From Candidatus Poribacteria bacterium (lineage in GTDB: Bacteria > Poribacteria > WGA-4E > UBA9662), in NCBI GenBank assembly GCA_012963885.1, contig DTUY01000304.1, forward strand, positions 77,070-116,017: a stretch of 38,948 bases of DNA, in the 5' to 3' direction. The translations under genes and the position numbers were made by a program. Every line of letters starts with the position of its first letter. Position 1 is the stretch's first letter. The notes beneath the pieces are model-generated. The model was not told where the DNA came from, did no database searches, and saw only the letters and a list, made by a program, of their open reading frames with translations. This document shows positions 17,425 through 25,086 of the stretch, in pieces.

Positions 17425-18588
17425 ATGAGTCGATCTTGGCATCGTGTTGATAATGAAATCCTATCTGTCTTGCAAGATGTTGTAGCCATTGAAAGCATTA
17501 ATCCCGACTTGCCGGGCGGAAAAGATGGCGAGTTGAGGATGGTGGAATATATCGCTGGTTTTTTTGCTGATATAGGTCTTCCCTGCGAAACGCATAAGAT
17601 CCTGCCAGCAAGGCATAATATCATTGCTACTTTGGATGGTGAAGATCCCGACCGTGTTTTGTTGTTTGAGTGTCATATGGATACTGTCTCGGTTAATATT
17701 ATGACAATTCCACCATTTACCCCCGATATTCGTGACGGCTTACTCTATGGTCGTGGTGCCTGTGATACCAAGGCTGGAGGAGTTGCCATGATGATGGCTA
17801 TGAAACGCTTGAAGGAAAAAGGTGTCATTCCATCATGTACCATTAAGTATGCAGGTGTTGTGGATGAAGAGCATCTCTTTCGGGGTGCTTCACATTTAGC
17901 ATCAATTATCGAAGCAGAAGCCGTTGTCGTTTCCGAGCCAACCGAGTTAGAAATTGTTCGGACACACAAGGGATTAGCTCGGTTTCGTATTATCGTTAAG
18001 GGAACGGCCGCGCATAGTTCGAAACCCCATCTCGGTATTAATGCGATTACTAAAATGGCTCGGTTAATTTGTGCTATTGAAGATAAAATCGTACCGATAT
18101 ATAACACCAATACACATCCACTTGTAGGTAGCCCGACTCTAAATATTGGCGTGATTTCTGGGGGTGTACAGATCAATTTTGTGCCTGATCAGTGTGCGAT
18201 TGAAATCGATCGGCGTACCATCCCGGGCGAGCGCCCGATAGAAACCTTAGCACTATTTCAGCAGGTTTTGTCACGCGCGCAAGACTCCGATCCTGATCTG
18301 GATGTTACTTTAGAAGAGCCGTTTTTACTTGATGAAGCGATGGAAACATCAGTAGACTCACGAATTGTGCAAATCGGTGTGGAAGCCTGTCAAACCATAT
18401 TAGGAGAAGGCGTCACCTCAGGCGTTCCCTATGGGACTGATGCGAGCAAGTTCACTGCCGTTGGCATTCCTGCTATAGTCCTCGGTCCAGGAAGTATCGA
18501 TCAGGCACATGCTGCAGTCGAGTGGGTTGAGTGTCATCAGGTACTTCAAGCAGTTGATATTTATCAACAGATTATGATGAACTTCTAA
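17425..18588 (+). CDS. M20 family deacylase/peptidase (ArgE/DapE-like)
   Basis: The 387-residue zinc hydrolase has the expected ligand set: FECHMDTVS (His84, Asp86), GRGACDTKAGG (Asp114), VVDEEHLFRGA (Glu148 base, Glu149), SEPTELE and DQAHAAVEWV near the C-terminus for the last histidine. A lid or dimerisation domain (HKGLARFRIIVKGTAAHSSK, GGVQINFVPDQC) lies between. Members cleave N-acyl amino acids or dipeptides, such as acetylornithine and succinyl-diaminopimelate. The exact substrate is not readable and no biosynthetic neighbours help. GAGGAG lies seven to eight bases before the ATG. It is probably transcribed on its own, 190 bases after mmsA. Confidence 0.92.
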   Translation: MSRSWHRVDNEILSVLQDVVAIESINPDLPGGKDGELRMVEYIAGFFADIGLPCETHKILPARHNIIATLDGEDPDRVLLFECHMDTVSVNIMTIPPFTPDIRDGLLYGRGACDTKAGGVAMMMAMKRLKEKGVIPSCTIKYAGVVDEEHLFRGASHLASIIEAEAVVVSEPTELEIVRTHKGLARFRIIVKGTAAHSSKPHLGINAITKMARLICAIEDKIVPIYNTNTHPLVGSPTLNIGVISGGVQINFVPDQCAIEIDRRTIPGERPIETLALFQQVLSRAQDSDPDLDVTLEEPFLLDEAMETSVDSRIVQIGVEACQTILGEGVTSGVPYGTDASKFTAVGIPAIVLGPGSIDQAHAAVEWVECHQVLQAVDIYQQIMMNF

Positions 18589-18617
18589 GTTATTTTCAAC
18601 ATCAGAACGATGGATAA

Positions 18618-18777
18618 TTATGAGGCATTCAAGATCAATTTCACTCCATCTAGATCAGGGCGACCAAGGTTGTACTCAACATGCTCCTGAGGGAACCAGT
18701 TGAATCCCTGCATATTAGGGCAGAAGAGAAAGTCAAAAAAGTGTTTGGATTTCGAAATCTTCCCGTACAACCTTCAT
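18618..18777 (-). pseudogene. Possible short gene remnant, frameshifted, unidentified
   Basis: On the reverse strand an ATG at 18777 opens MKVVREDFEIQTLF and stops at a TGA inside a run of six T. Removing one T joins it to DFLFCPNMQGFNWFPQEHVE followed by YNLGRPDLDGVKLILNAS and a TAA at 18618. The joined product is about 53 residues and reads like protein, but I do not recognise the family. It may be the tail of a decayed gene or a short gene with a sequencing slip in the homopolymer. The gap from 18589 to 19371 holds no other convincing gene. Confidence 0.3.
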
Positions 18778-19371
18778 TCCTAAAAGGGAAGTTACGAATA
18801 GAATAACAATTTATCTATGTGGCATGGTAGCAGCAAACCGTATTTTGAGGTGCTAACACAGGGAAAGTTAGCGTTTAGTGTAGCAAAGTTAGGTGAGTGT
18901 CAATTTGTTGTCGCTACGTATGATGTTACATCACCTAAAATTATGCTAGGTAAGGAAGGAAATCCCATGTGGATGATCCAATTAGGGTTGGGTTCGACCC
19001 ATCTGGTGGTTAGCCACTAGCGAAATAAACGTTGTTAGGATTGATTTTCAACGTTGCCCAAGATTCGGACGAAATGCAGCAATCGTTGTAGGATCATTTC
19101 CTGTTTTCCCTGCCTTGGAGCGTTGCATTATTTTGGGGAATTTGAGGAGCGAATATTAAGTTGAATTGGGCAGAAGGATATCTGTCAGTGTTGCTGTCGG
19201 TCAAGTATAAAATCTGTTCAAGTTTTCGTTTTGTGACGCCCTTAATCCATTGATCGTTTTCTGTAGATTACCCGCAAATCTGACGGTCATAGTGGGTTTT
19301 TTCGATAGGCGCAAGAACAGGATCTACTAAACACTTCCAAGATTCTTCGCGGCTATGACTGATTGTGGCTC

Positions 19372-20082
19372 TTAGATTAGTCGAATCCAGATATTGCGGT
19401 ATCGGACGAGATCACCATGATCTTGCAATCGCAGCGGTGCTTCCGGCGGATGTGGCTGGCTGTATGATGACAAACTTCTATGTCCGGTAGGTCCTAAGAT
19501 AGCCTGATGATGGTGGACGAGAACCCCGTTGTGCATAATGGTTGCATAAGCTGGCTGGATTAATTCGTCTCCATCGAAACGGGGGCCTATAAAGATGATA
19601 TCGTATGCTTGCCATTCGCCAGGCTTTCGGCACGCGTTTACCAGCGGTGGATATTGTCCATAAATAGCCGCAGTTATGCCATCAGCATAAGTAATGTTAT
19701 TATAGCCATCAAGCACCTGAATTTCGTACCTATCCATCAGAAATACACCGCTATTTCCACGTCCCTGACTTTCGCCCTTAACTTCACTCGGTGCCGCCCA
19801 TTCTATATGAAGTTGGCAGTTGCCAAAGCTATCTTTGGTTTTTATATCGCCAGTGCGTGTTACTTCCATATATCCATCTTTTACTTTCCACTGTACTTCA
19901 CCATCTCGGCCCGCCCATTTAGATGTATCTGATCCATCAAAAAGAACTATTGCATCAGATGGTGCTTCTTCAGGTGTATCAGTTGTACTGGGTGTGACAA
20001 TTGTAGGCTGTGGCCTCTGCCCATCATGGACATGCCACTCAGAATCAGGAAGCATCGGTGTGTCATTGTATCCAACACTCAT
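19372..20082 (-). CDS. DUF1080 (3-keto-disaccharide hydrolase-like) protein
   Basis: The 236-residue protein starts MSVGYNDTPMLPDSEWHVHD, then a Pro/Thr-rich linker, then a DUF1080 jelly-roll domain from about residue 45: IVLFDGSDTSKWAG, NCQLHIEWAAP, GRGNSGVFLMDRYEIQVLD, KPGEWQAYDIIF, ATIMHNGVLVH and a final YRNIWIRLI. The domain is a concanavalin-like fold, and some members hydrolyse 3-keto-disaccharides. Many homologues carry a signal peptide, but this one has none and may be cytoplasmic. AAGGAG lies eight bases before the ATG. It is monocistronic, between two long gene-poor stretches. Confidence 0.9.
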   Translation of the reverse strand: MSVGYNDTPMLPDSEWHVHDGQRPQPTIVTPSTTDTPEEAPSDAIVLFDGSDTSKWAGRDGEVQWKVKDGYMEVTRTGDIKTKDSFGNCQLHIEWAAPSEVKGESQGRGNSGVFLMDRYEIQVLDGYNNITYADGITAAIYGQYPPLVNACRKPGEWQAYDIIFIGPRFDGDELIQPAYATIMHNGVLVHHHQAILGPTGHRSLSSYSQPHPPEAPLRLQDHGDLVRYRNIWIRLI

Positions 20083-20101
20083 TATTTGTTCTCCTTGGTG
20101 A

Positions 20102-21072
20102 ATGATCTTAATTTCTTATTTTAAATTCCAGTGAAAAATAACTGCTTCTGGTGTGATTTTGAATGTGTAACCAAGCAATTAGCAACGGAACAATGCCGCG
20201 ATAAGATAAAGCAAATGTGTGGCAAAGTCCTACATATTCACAAAGTTAGATCTTTGCAAGGGGCAAAGAATCGGGTGGGTTGCATCGGGCCTTTGTTCCA
20301 GCCTCATAATCTCAACCAACACTATTAATTATACGTTTTTTCCAAACTCAATATACCACAGACGATTGAGCAGTGTCAATCAGATGGAAATCTAGAAGTT
20401 TCCAAGACATGATTGATATAAGGATCTCTCACTTTGTATCAAGATGACAAACAGTTAAATTTGACTCACTCGCGTTATTTGTTAAAAACAGAAGACTAAT
20501 TTTGGTAGTCAATTACTCTTAATTGTAAGAGTAGAGTTAGGTGACTGTTATTGGAAGCTAGTTGATAGTTTGTATCTTGTTTTTTCTGTTTTCGGATTGG
20601 CATGTAACTACAGATAATTAATGTCAAACTCATATAGGAAATCAAGGAAGTCGAAACGCGAATAAGCATCAACAGAAAGATGCCGTTGGAAAAGATCTTG
20701 GCACCTAAAAAAAGTTGCCCGGAATTATTTCAATACAAATGGTTTTCCAACTGGAAGTTACAAACTTTCAGTTGATGATAGCTACATATTATGTACAAGG
20801 GAACACAAATAGAATCAAACAGTTAAAGTCTGTCTGAATGTAGATTTTCCTGGTAAATCTAAACAGCTCATAATGCTTTGATTCAATACAGCAAGGAACT
20901 CTATCAGGGGGGCTTTGAAAATTCTACTTTTGGATGATATCAAGAGCACAATTATCAAAGGAAAGTAGGAAGAATGGAAAATAGGGGATAATAAGATAAA
21001 ACTTATTTGTAAAGATTGGTTAACGGATACGAATTGAAGTTCCTAATGCAATGGCATGTATGGTTATGTAGG
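20102..21072. other. Gene-poor stretch with two hairpins
   Basis: About 1 kb without a supportable gene. It contains a 20-base inverted repeat at 20514-20533 (TACTCTTA, 4-base loop, TAAGAGTA) and a 27-base hairpin at 20748-20774 (CAACTGGAAGTT, loop ACA, AACTTTCAGTTG, one G-T pair). A 49-codon open run ending at 20812 contains a protein-like stretch (NYFNTNGFPTGSYKLSVDD) but has no start or ribosome binding site. Confidence 0.5.
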
Positions 21073-21101
21073 TTGCATTTGAGTTAAAGGTTAGGTAAAA
21101 T
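21073..21101 (+). promoter_or_regulatory. Sigma70-like promoter of the interrupted PhyH / oxidoreductase pair
   Basis: TTGCAT (21073-21078), a 17-base spacer and TAAAAT (21096-21101). The predicted leader before the ATG at 21138 is about 30 bases. Confidence 0.5.
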
Positions 21102-21137
21102 CAGTCCGGAAATCGGAAATAAAATAAGGATAGATCT

Positions 21138-21962
21138 ATGTCAGTTGCATTGACTGAATTTCACCTAAAGGAGTTGGATGATAAAGGTTATGTAATTGTT
21201 CCTGATTATTATACTGGCAACAAGCTGAAGGAGATGCAAGCCGCTCAGCAGCGGGTTCTACCTACGTGGCAGGAAGTAAAAGAAAATCCTCCACCTAGCC
21301 GAGCAATTCTTAAAGAATTTCCGCCGGATGAGATGGTTCTGTTACAGGGGATCGTCGATCACCACGCCTGGAATTTTGCCAGAAGGTGGTTCGAAACTGA
21401 GCACATCCACTTTCGAGCTGGTTGTATGATTGTTCGTTACCCAGGATTTCAGGGTGGGGGGATAGGCAGTGATGCCGCTGGATTACATATTGATAATGGT
21501 AATAATTCCCTATTACCTCCTTCTGACAACCTGCGTGCATTTGGCTAGCTTGTCTTCTGGGTTCATTTGGAAGACGTTGATGGAGATCAAGCTCCTCTAC
21601 GTTTACTGGCTAGAGAGCATGGTTGTGATATGTCCAAATGTGAACCGTTGGTATGTCGTGGTGGTACCTTGTGTGTTTTTACCAATTACACACTTCACTC
21701 TGCAACCGATTATCTCAGGGCTGAGGGGCAAAGATTCACTTGGGGGTTTGGCTTAGGAAGAGCAGATCATTACTGGGAAGGTTTCAAACACTATACTGAT
21801 AAAGGAAATCATCCCGTATTTCGCCAGTTTATCGGCACTTTAACTGCTAAAGAGCGCGAAATTTTCAGATTCCCACCAGCAGGTGATCCTTATTATATTC
21901 TACAAACATTAAAAGCATTAGCAAAACAGTATCCTGGTTGGAATGTTAATGAATATAGTTAG
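21138..21962 (+). pseudogene. PhyH family dioxygenase interrupted by one in-frame TAG
   Basis: The frame from ATG at 21138 (AAGGA eight bases upstream) runs to a TAG at 21546-21548. It continues in the same frame without any shift to a second TAG at 21960-21962, 274 codons in all. The first part contains the iron-site HxD in AAGLHIDNGN (His117, Asp119) and ends at NLRAFG. The second part begins LVFWVHLEDVDGDQAP and contains CVFTNYTLHSATDYLRAEGQ with the distal histidine and arginine region. Apart from the TAG the protein looks intact, so a single C-to-T change (CAG to TAG) would explain it. This is a recent nonsense pseudogene or an assembly error. The downstream oxidoreductase has its own strong ribosome binding site. 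Confidence 0.82.
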
Positions 21963-22045
21963 GGAAACCTCTTGATTCAAGGTATTCAGATACGAATTTA
22001 CACTTGATAATTACCCTAAGTAATTGAGATTGGAGGATATTTATT

Positions 22046-23095
22046 ATGCGTAATGAACGGCTGCAAGTTGCAATGATTGGATGTGGTGGACTCCCAACCA
22101 GTTGTCTCATGCCAGCCATGATGCTGATTGATGAGATAGAGTTAGTTGCCACATGTGATCTTCGTCAGGAAGCGGCATCTTCTGCGGCGGAAAAATTTAG
22201 TGCTAAGCAGCACTATACAGATTATCGGAAGATGTTCGATGAGGAAGTACTTGATGGAGTTGTCATCGCAGCGCCACCATCTGTTCATACCGAAGTCGGG
22301 ATTGAAGCACTGAACCGCGGTCTGCATGTTTTTACGGAAAAGCCACCGTCAATGACTGCGGATGGAGCAAAACGGTTTCGAGATGCAGCCAGAGGCATAT
22401 CGCTGAAAGTCCTTATGGGAACAGTTCAGCGACATTGCCCGGTTAACCGGATGGCGAAGGAAATTATGAGCCGTTCTGAGTTTGGATTCCCTATTATGTA
22501 TCAGGCTCGTTATCTTTGTCCGGGACCTGGTATGCGAATGGATTGGGGATTGGACCGTAATTCTGATGATGATATGTTTCGTTTTTTTCTTCTTGATCAT
22601 ATTATTCATCATCTGGATGTTGCTCGCTTTTTTATGGGAGAGATCGTGGCTGTTAGTACCATGCGAAGTCACACGGAAAATCCGCATTATGCCGCTGCTA
22701 TCAACTATCGTTTTTCCAGTGGTGTCTCTGGCAGTCAGACTATCTGTTTTCGTTCGCCTATTTTTGAAAATCGTTGCTTGGTGGCAGGTGATGGTCCTGC
22801 TTGGGTTGAAACACAGAATTGGACTAAACTCTCATATTCGACACCGGATATACCAGTTGGACAGGGTGGCTATTCTGATGGCAGAATTATTCAGTGGGAC
22901 GGTGGGATTTCCTACCAGGATGGTGTGATCCGGCCGGGATACCGAGAAGAGTTAACTACTTGGGCTCGATCTGTCCTGGATGATAGCGAATGTCGTGCTG
23001 ATCTTGAAGATGGATACCGAGAGATGCTGATTATTGATGCTATCATTCAAAGTGCAAAGGCAGGTGAGGAGGTTTCCATACCTGAAGAGAGTTGA
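22046..23095 (+). CDS. Gfo/Idh/MocA family NAD(P)-dependent oxidoreductase
   Basis: The 349-residue protein has a Rossmann domain with VAMIGCGGLPTSCLMPAM (8-25), ATCDLR for the dinucleotide ribose, and the hallmark VFTEKPPS (EKP 98-100). A C-terminal catalytic domain follows, with LLDHIIHHLDVARFFMGE supplying candidate catalytic histidines. Family members oxidise or reduce sugars, inositols and related polyols; the substrate is not readable. GGAGG lies nine bases before the ATG. It follows the interrupted PhyH gene by 83 bases and probably shares its promoter, suggesting that the two once acted on one small molecule. It is not a close paralogue of the oxidoreductase at 9254-10255. Confidence 0.93.
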   Translation: MRNERLQVAMIGCGGLPTSCLMPAMMLIDEIELVATCDLRQEAASSAAEKFSAKQHYTDYRKMFDEEVLDGVVIAAPPSVHTEVGIEALNRGLHVFTEKPPSMTADGAKRFRDAARGISLKVLMGTVQRHCPVNRMAKEIMSRSEFGFPIMYQARYLCPGPGMRMDWGLDRNSDDDMFRFFLLDHIIHHLDVARFFMGEIVAVSTMRSHTENPHYAAAINYRFSSGVSGSQTICFRSPIFENRCLVAGDGPAWVETQNWTKLSYSTPDIPVGQGGYSDGRIIQWDGGISYQDGVIRPGYREELTTWARSVLDDSECRADLEDGYREMLIIDAIIQSAKAGEEVSIPEES

Positions 23096-23124
23096 GGGAC
23101 TTGAGAAAGAATCACTTTTGTAAA

Positions 23125-23148
23125 GGTTCATTGTGAAACAGTGAAGCC
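23125..23148 (+). terminator. Possible terminator hairpin after the oxidoreductase
   Basis: GGTTCATTG and CAGTGAAGCC can pair with one bulged base across a 5-base loop, followed by a T-rich but interrupted tail. It lies 30 bases after the stop. Confidence 0.35.
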
Positions 23149-23244
23149 TCTTGATTGAGAAATATACTCTATAATATCGAATTTAAAAGTGTTTCTGCAT
23201 CGTCGCAACATTAATTTAGAAGGTAAATTATAGCTGGGATCCAT

Positions 23245-23273
23245 AAAAAAGCCCTGCATCCATGGATGCAGGG
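23245..23273 (-). terminator. Intrinsic terminator of hsp20
   Basis: A perfect 22-base palindrome (23252-23273; half-site CCCTGCATCCA) is followed on the reverse strand by CTTTTTT (23251-23245). It begins 21 bases after the hsp20 stop. Confidence 0.85.
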
Positions 23274-23293
23274 ACTATTTGGGTTTGCTAAGA

Positions 23294-23725
23294 TTATCCG
23301 ACTTTGATCTCAATCTCTTTCGGTTTAGTTTCTTCAACCTTGGGAAGGGATATCGTCAATATACCTGCCTTGTAATCGGCTTGTGTCTTATCTGTTTCTA
23401 CCGTCTTGGGCAGTTGAAACGATCGTTCAAATTTGCCGCTGCTTCGCTCGATACGGTGGCAATTATAATCTTCGTCTTTCGTTTCAACGTTTTTTTCTCC
23501 CGAGATAGTTAAGACATTATCCTCGATAGCAATCTTAACGTCTTCTTGCGACACTCCTGGAATCTCAGCGCGCAATTCAAAATGGTCATCTGCCTCGATG
23601 ACATCGACTGCGGGTATCCATTTGGTGTCTGAACGGTGATTGGATAATTGATTGAAAAAATTATTCAATTCATTATCAAATAGACTAAAGGCTGAAAAGG
23701 GTTTGTAGTGTGTAAGTTTACTCAT
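23294..23725 (-). CDS. Small heat shock protein Hsp20 (alpha-crystallin family)
   Basis: An ATP-independent holdase that binds unfolding proteins. The 143-residue protein has a short hydrophobic N-terminus (PFSAFSLFDNELNNFFNQL), an alpha-crystallin domain from about 38 to 130 (VDVIEADDHFELRAEIPGV, EDNVLTISGEK, FERSFQLPKTV, and the family signature AGILTISLPK) and a C-terminal IEI motif for oligomer contacts. AGGAG lies about eight bases before the ATG. The gene is monocistronic, with a strong terminator downstream and a candidate promoter and operator upstream. Confidence 0.96.
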   Translation of the reverse strand: MSKLTHYKPFSAFSLFDNELNNFFNQLSNHRSDTKWIPAVDVIEADDHFELRAEIPGVSQEDVKIAIEDNVLTISGEKNVETKDEDYNCHRIERSSGKFERSFQLPKTVETDKTQADYKAGILTISLPKVEETKPKEIEIKVG

Positions 23726-23799
23726 TTTAAATCTCCTAGCTTCGATGTATGTTAAATTTTAGGTTTTATTTTTTTACTGTCTAGCTATTTAGATTCGCA

Positions 23800-23805
23800 A
23801 TTATA
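23800..23805 (-). promoter_or_regulatory. -10 box of the hsp20 promoter
   Basis: TATAAT on the reverse strand (23805-23800), about 75 bases before the hsp20 ATG. No good sigma70 -35 box is seen 16-18 bases upstream, so it may depend on an activator or another sigma factor. Confidence 0.4.
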
Positions 23806-23864
23806 ATGCCAAACTATAAAGATCAGGTATGATAAGGATTTTATGTTAGGTTATTAGAAAAGTG

Positions 23865-23912
23865 TGTCATTTTGGGAGTGGTGCTTTATGCGATGGTATG
23901 TCAAAATGACAT
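23865..23912. promoter_or_regulatory. Inverted repeat, candidate operator between hsp20 and the phosphatase gene
   Basis: TGTCATTTTG (23865-23874) and CAAAATGACA (23902-23911) are perfect inverted copies 27 bases apart. The second arm is itself part of a 15-base palindrome, ATGTCA-AAA-TGACAT (23898-23912). This gives three TGTCA-type half-sites in the divergent spacer. It does not match the CIRCE element of HrcA. Confidence 0.45.
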
Positions 23913-23985
23913 GCTGTTTAAATCTGCTAACTATTAGTAATGGAATTACGCATCAGTTGGTTCGTTGGAGATTAGAATAACTTAT

Positions 23986-24639
23986 ATGGATCTATATTTA
24001 ATTCGTCATGGCCAATCAACTAACAATAGAGGAGATAACCACGTTGATTTCCCCTCATTGACGGATCTTGGTTGCAAGCAAGCATACTTAGCAGGAAAGG
24101 TCCTCAAAGATGTAAATCCGGTTAAACTTTACTGTAGCCCTATGCTGCGTGCCGTCCAGACAGCACAGAAGGTCGGTAGTGAGATTAACCTTGATCCACA
24201 GATTATAGTTGAACTTCACGAAGGGGGTGGGATATACACTTTGGCTCCAGGAAAAAGAATGGATGGTCTAAAAAGATCGGAAATTTTAGAATTCTGCCCC
24301 AACGCCATTTTGCCGGAAACTGTTACGGAAGAGGGATGGCAGTTTCATCAGGCCCATACAAAGGAAGAAGGTGTGCGCTTAATTCGAAGGAATATGGAGA
24401 AAGTGATTAATTTTCTACGGGAAAGTCACTATGACCAAGAGGATAAAGTCGCAGTTATTACTCATGGCAGATCAGGGTCGATTCTGATTAGCACAGTTCT
24501 TGGTATGCCACCAGGTCGAGATTATGCACGCTTTGGTCAGAATAATTGTGGTACCAGTTTAATTAGAATTTCGTCGGATATGACTCGACTGGTTTTTCTC
24601 AATCGGATCGATCATATGCCGACTGAATACGTTACTTAA
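23986..24639 (+). CDS. Histidine phosphatase (phosphoglycerate mutase-like) family protein
   Basis: The protein begins MDLYLIRHGQSTNN with the catalytic RHG at 7-9 (His8 phospho-acceptor). It continues with LYCSPMLRAVQTAQ, an acid-base glutamate in VELHEGGG and the second histidine in VITHGRSG. Together these are the 2H-phosphatase core. The substrate could be a sugar phosphate, nucleotide or phosphoprotein and is not readable. The frame is open from a TTG at 23965, but the ATG at 23986 gives the canonical start and a 217-residue product of usual length. It is divergent from hsp20 and probably monocistronic. Confidence 0.9.
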   Translation: MDLYLIRHGQSTNNRGDNHVDFPSLTDLGCKQAYLAGKVLKDVNPVKLYCSPMLRAVQTAQKVGSEINLDPQIIVELHEGGGIYTLAPGKRMDGLKRSEILEFCPNAILPETVTEEGWQFHQAHTKEEGVRLIRRNMEKVINFLRESHYDQEDKVAVITHGRSGSILISTVLGMPPGRDYARFGQNNCGTSLIRISSDMTRLVFLNRIDHMPTEYVT

Positions 24640-25086
24640 AATATTCTGCTTAGTACTAGTTACCTGATTGCAATGTCCGTTTTACCATTGGTAATTAGAT
24701 TGTTTGATAAGTTTATTGGGATTTCACACCACCTAGACCTATTTACGGATAATCCAATTTTGGGGATTCAGGTACAATGCGTGTCTTCATGTTGATATAG
24801 CCTTGTCCCTTTTGCCATCATCTAGCGAGGAAATTCCAATTGATTGATCAATGTTTTATTTAGATTCTCCTATATTCTAAACTTCACCTCGATCTGGTGG
24901 TCATAATAACCCTCTCCGTTTTAATCCTGTTGAGCTATAGTTTGGATTGCTATAAAATAGCTTTCGCATCTACAAGATATAGTCACTGTTGGAGACAGAA
25001 CAGAGACAGCATGTTCAAAAGTGAAATTATTACAATGTTTCTATGCATTTTATTGTTTTTTCTCAGGCGTTGTTATTGAAAACAGA
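24640..25086. other. Gene-poor spacer
   Basis: Nothing convincing is seen in these 447 bases: one 60-codon AT-rich open frame without a ribosome binding site, and a short repeat TTACC-ATT-GGTAA. Confidence 0.5.

Noticed and set aside
18817-19020. Plus-strand frame of 67 codons (MWHGSSKPYFEVLTQG...)
   Set aside because: No ribosome binding site or promoter, no recognisable family, and it lies in a decayed-looking stretch.
20131-20328. Plus-strand frame of 65 codons (MKNNCFWCDFECVTKQ...)
   Set aside because: No ribosome binding site and low-complexity composition; not supportable as a gene.
21546-21548. TAG recoded as an amino acid in the PhyH gene
   Set aside because: TAG is the natural stop of hemA (6696-6698), nadC (14806-14808) and this PhyH frame itself (21960-21962), so genome-wide recoding is unlikely.
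23245-23273. 22-base palindrome after hsp20 as an operator
   Set aside because: Its position just after the stop and the T-run on the hsp20 strand fit an intrinsic terminator better.
24897-25079. Plus-strand frame of 60 codons before the symporter's 3' end
   Set aside because: AT-rich hydrophobic translation without a ribosome binding site; probably chance.
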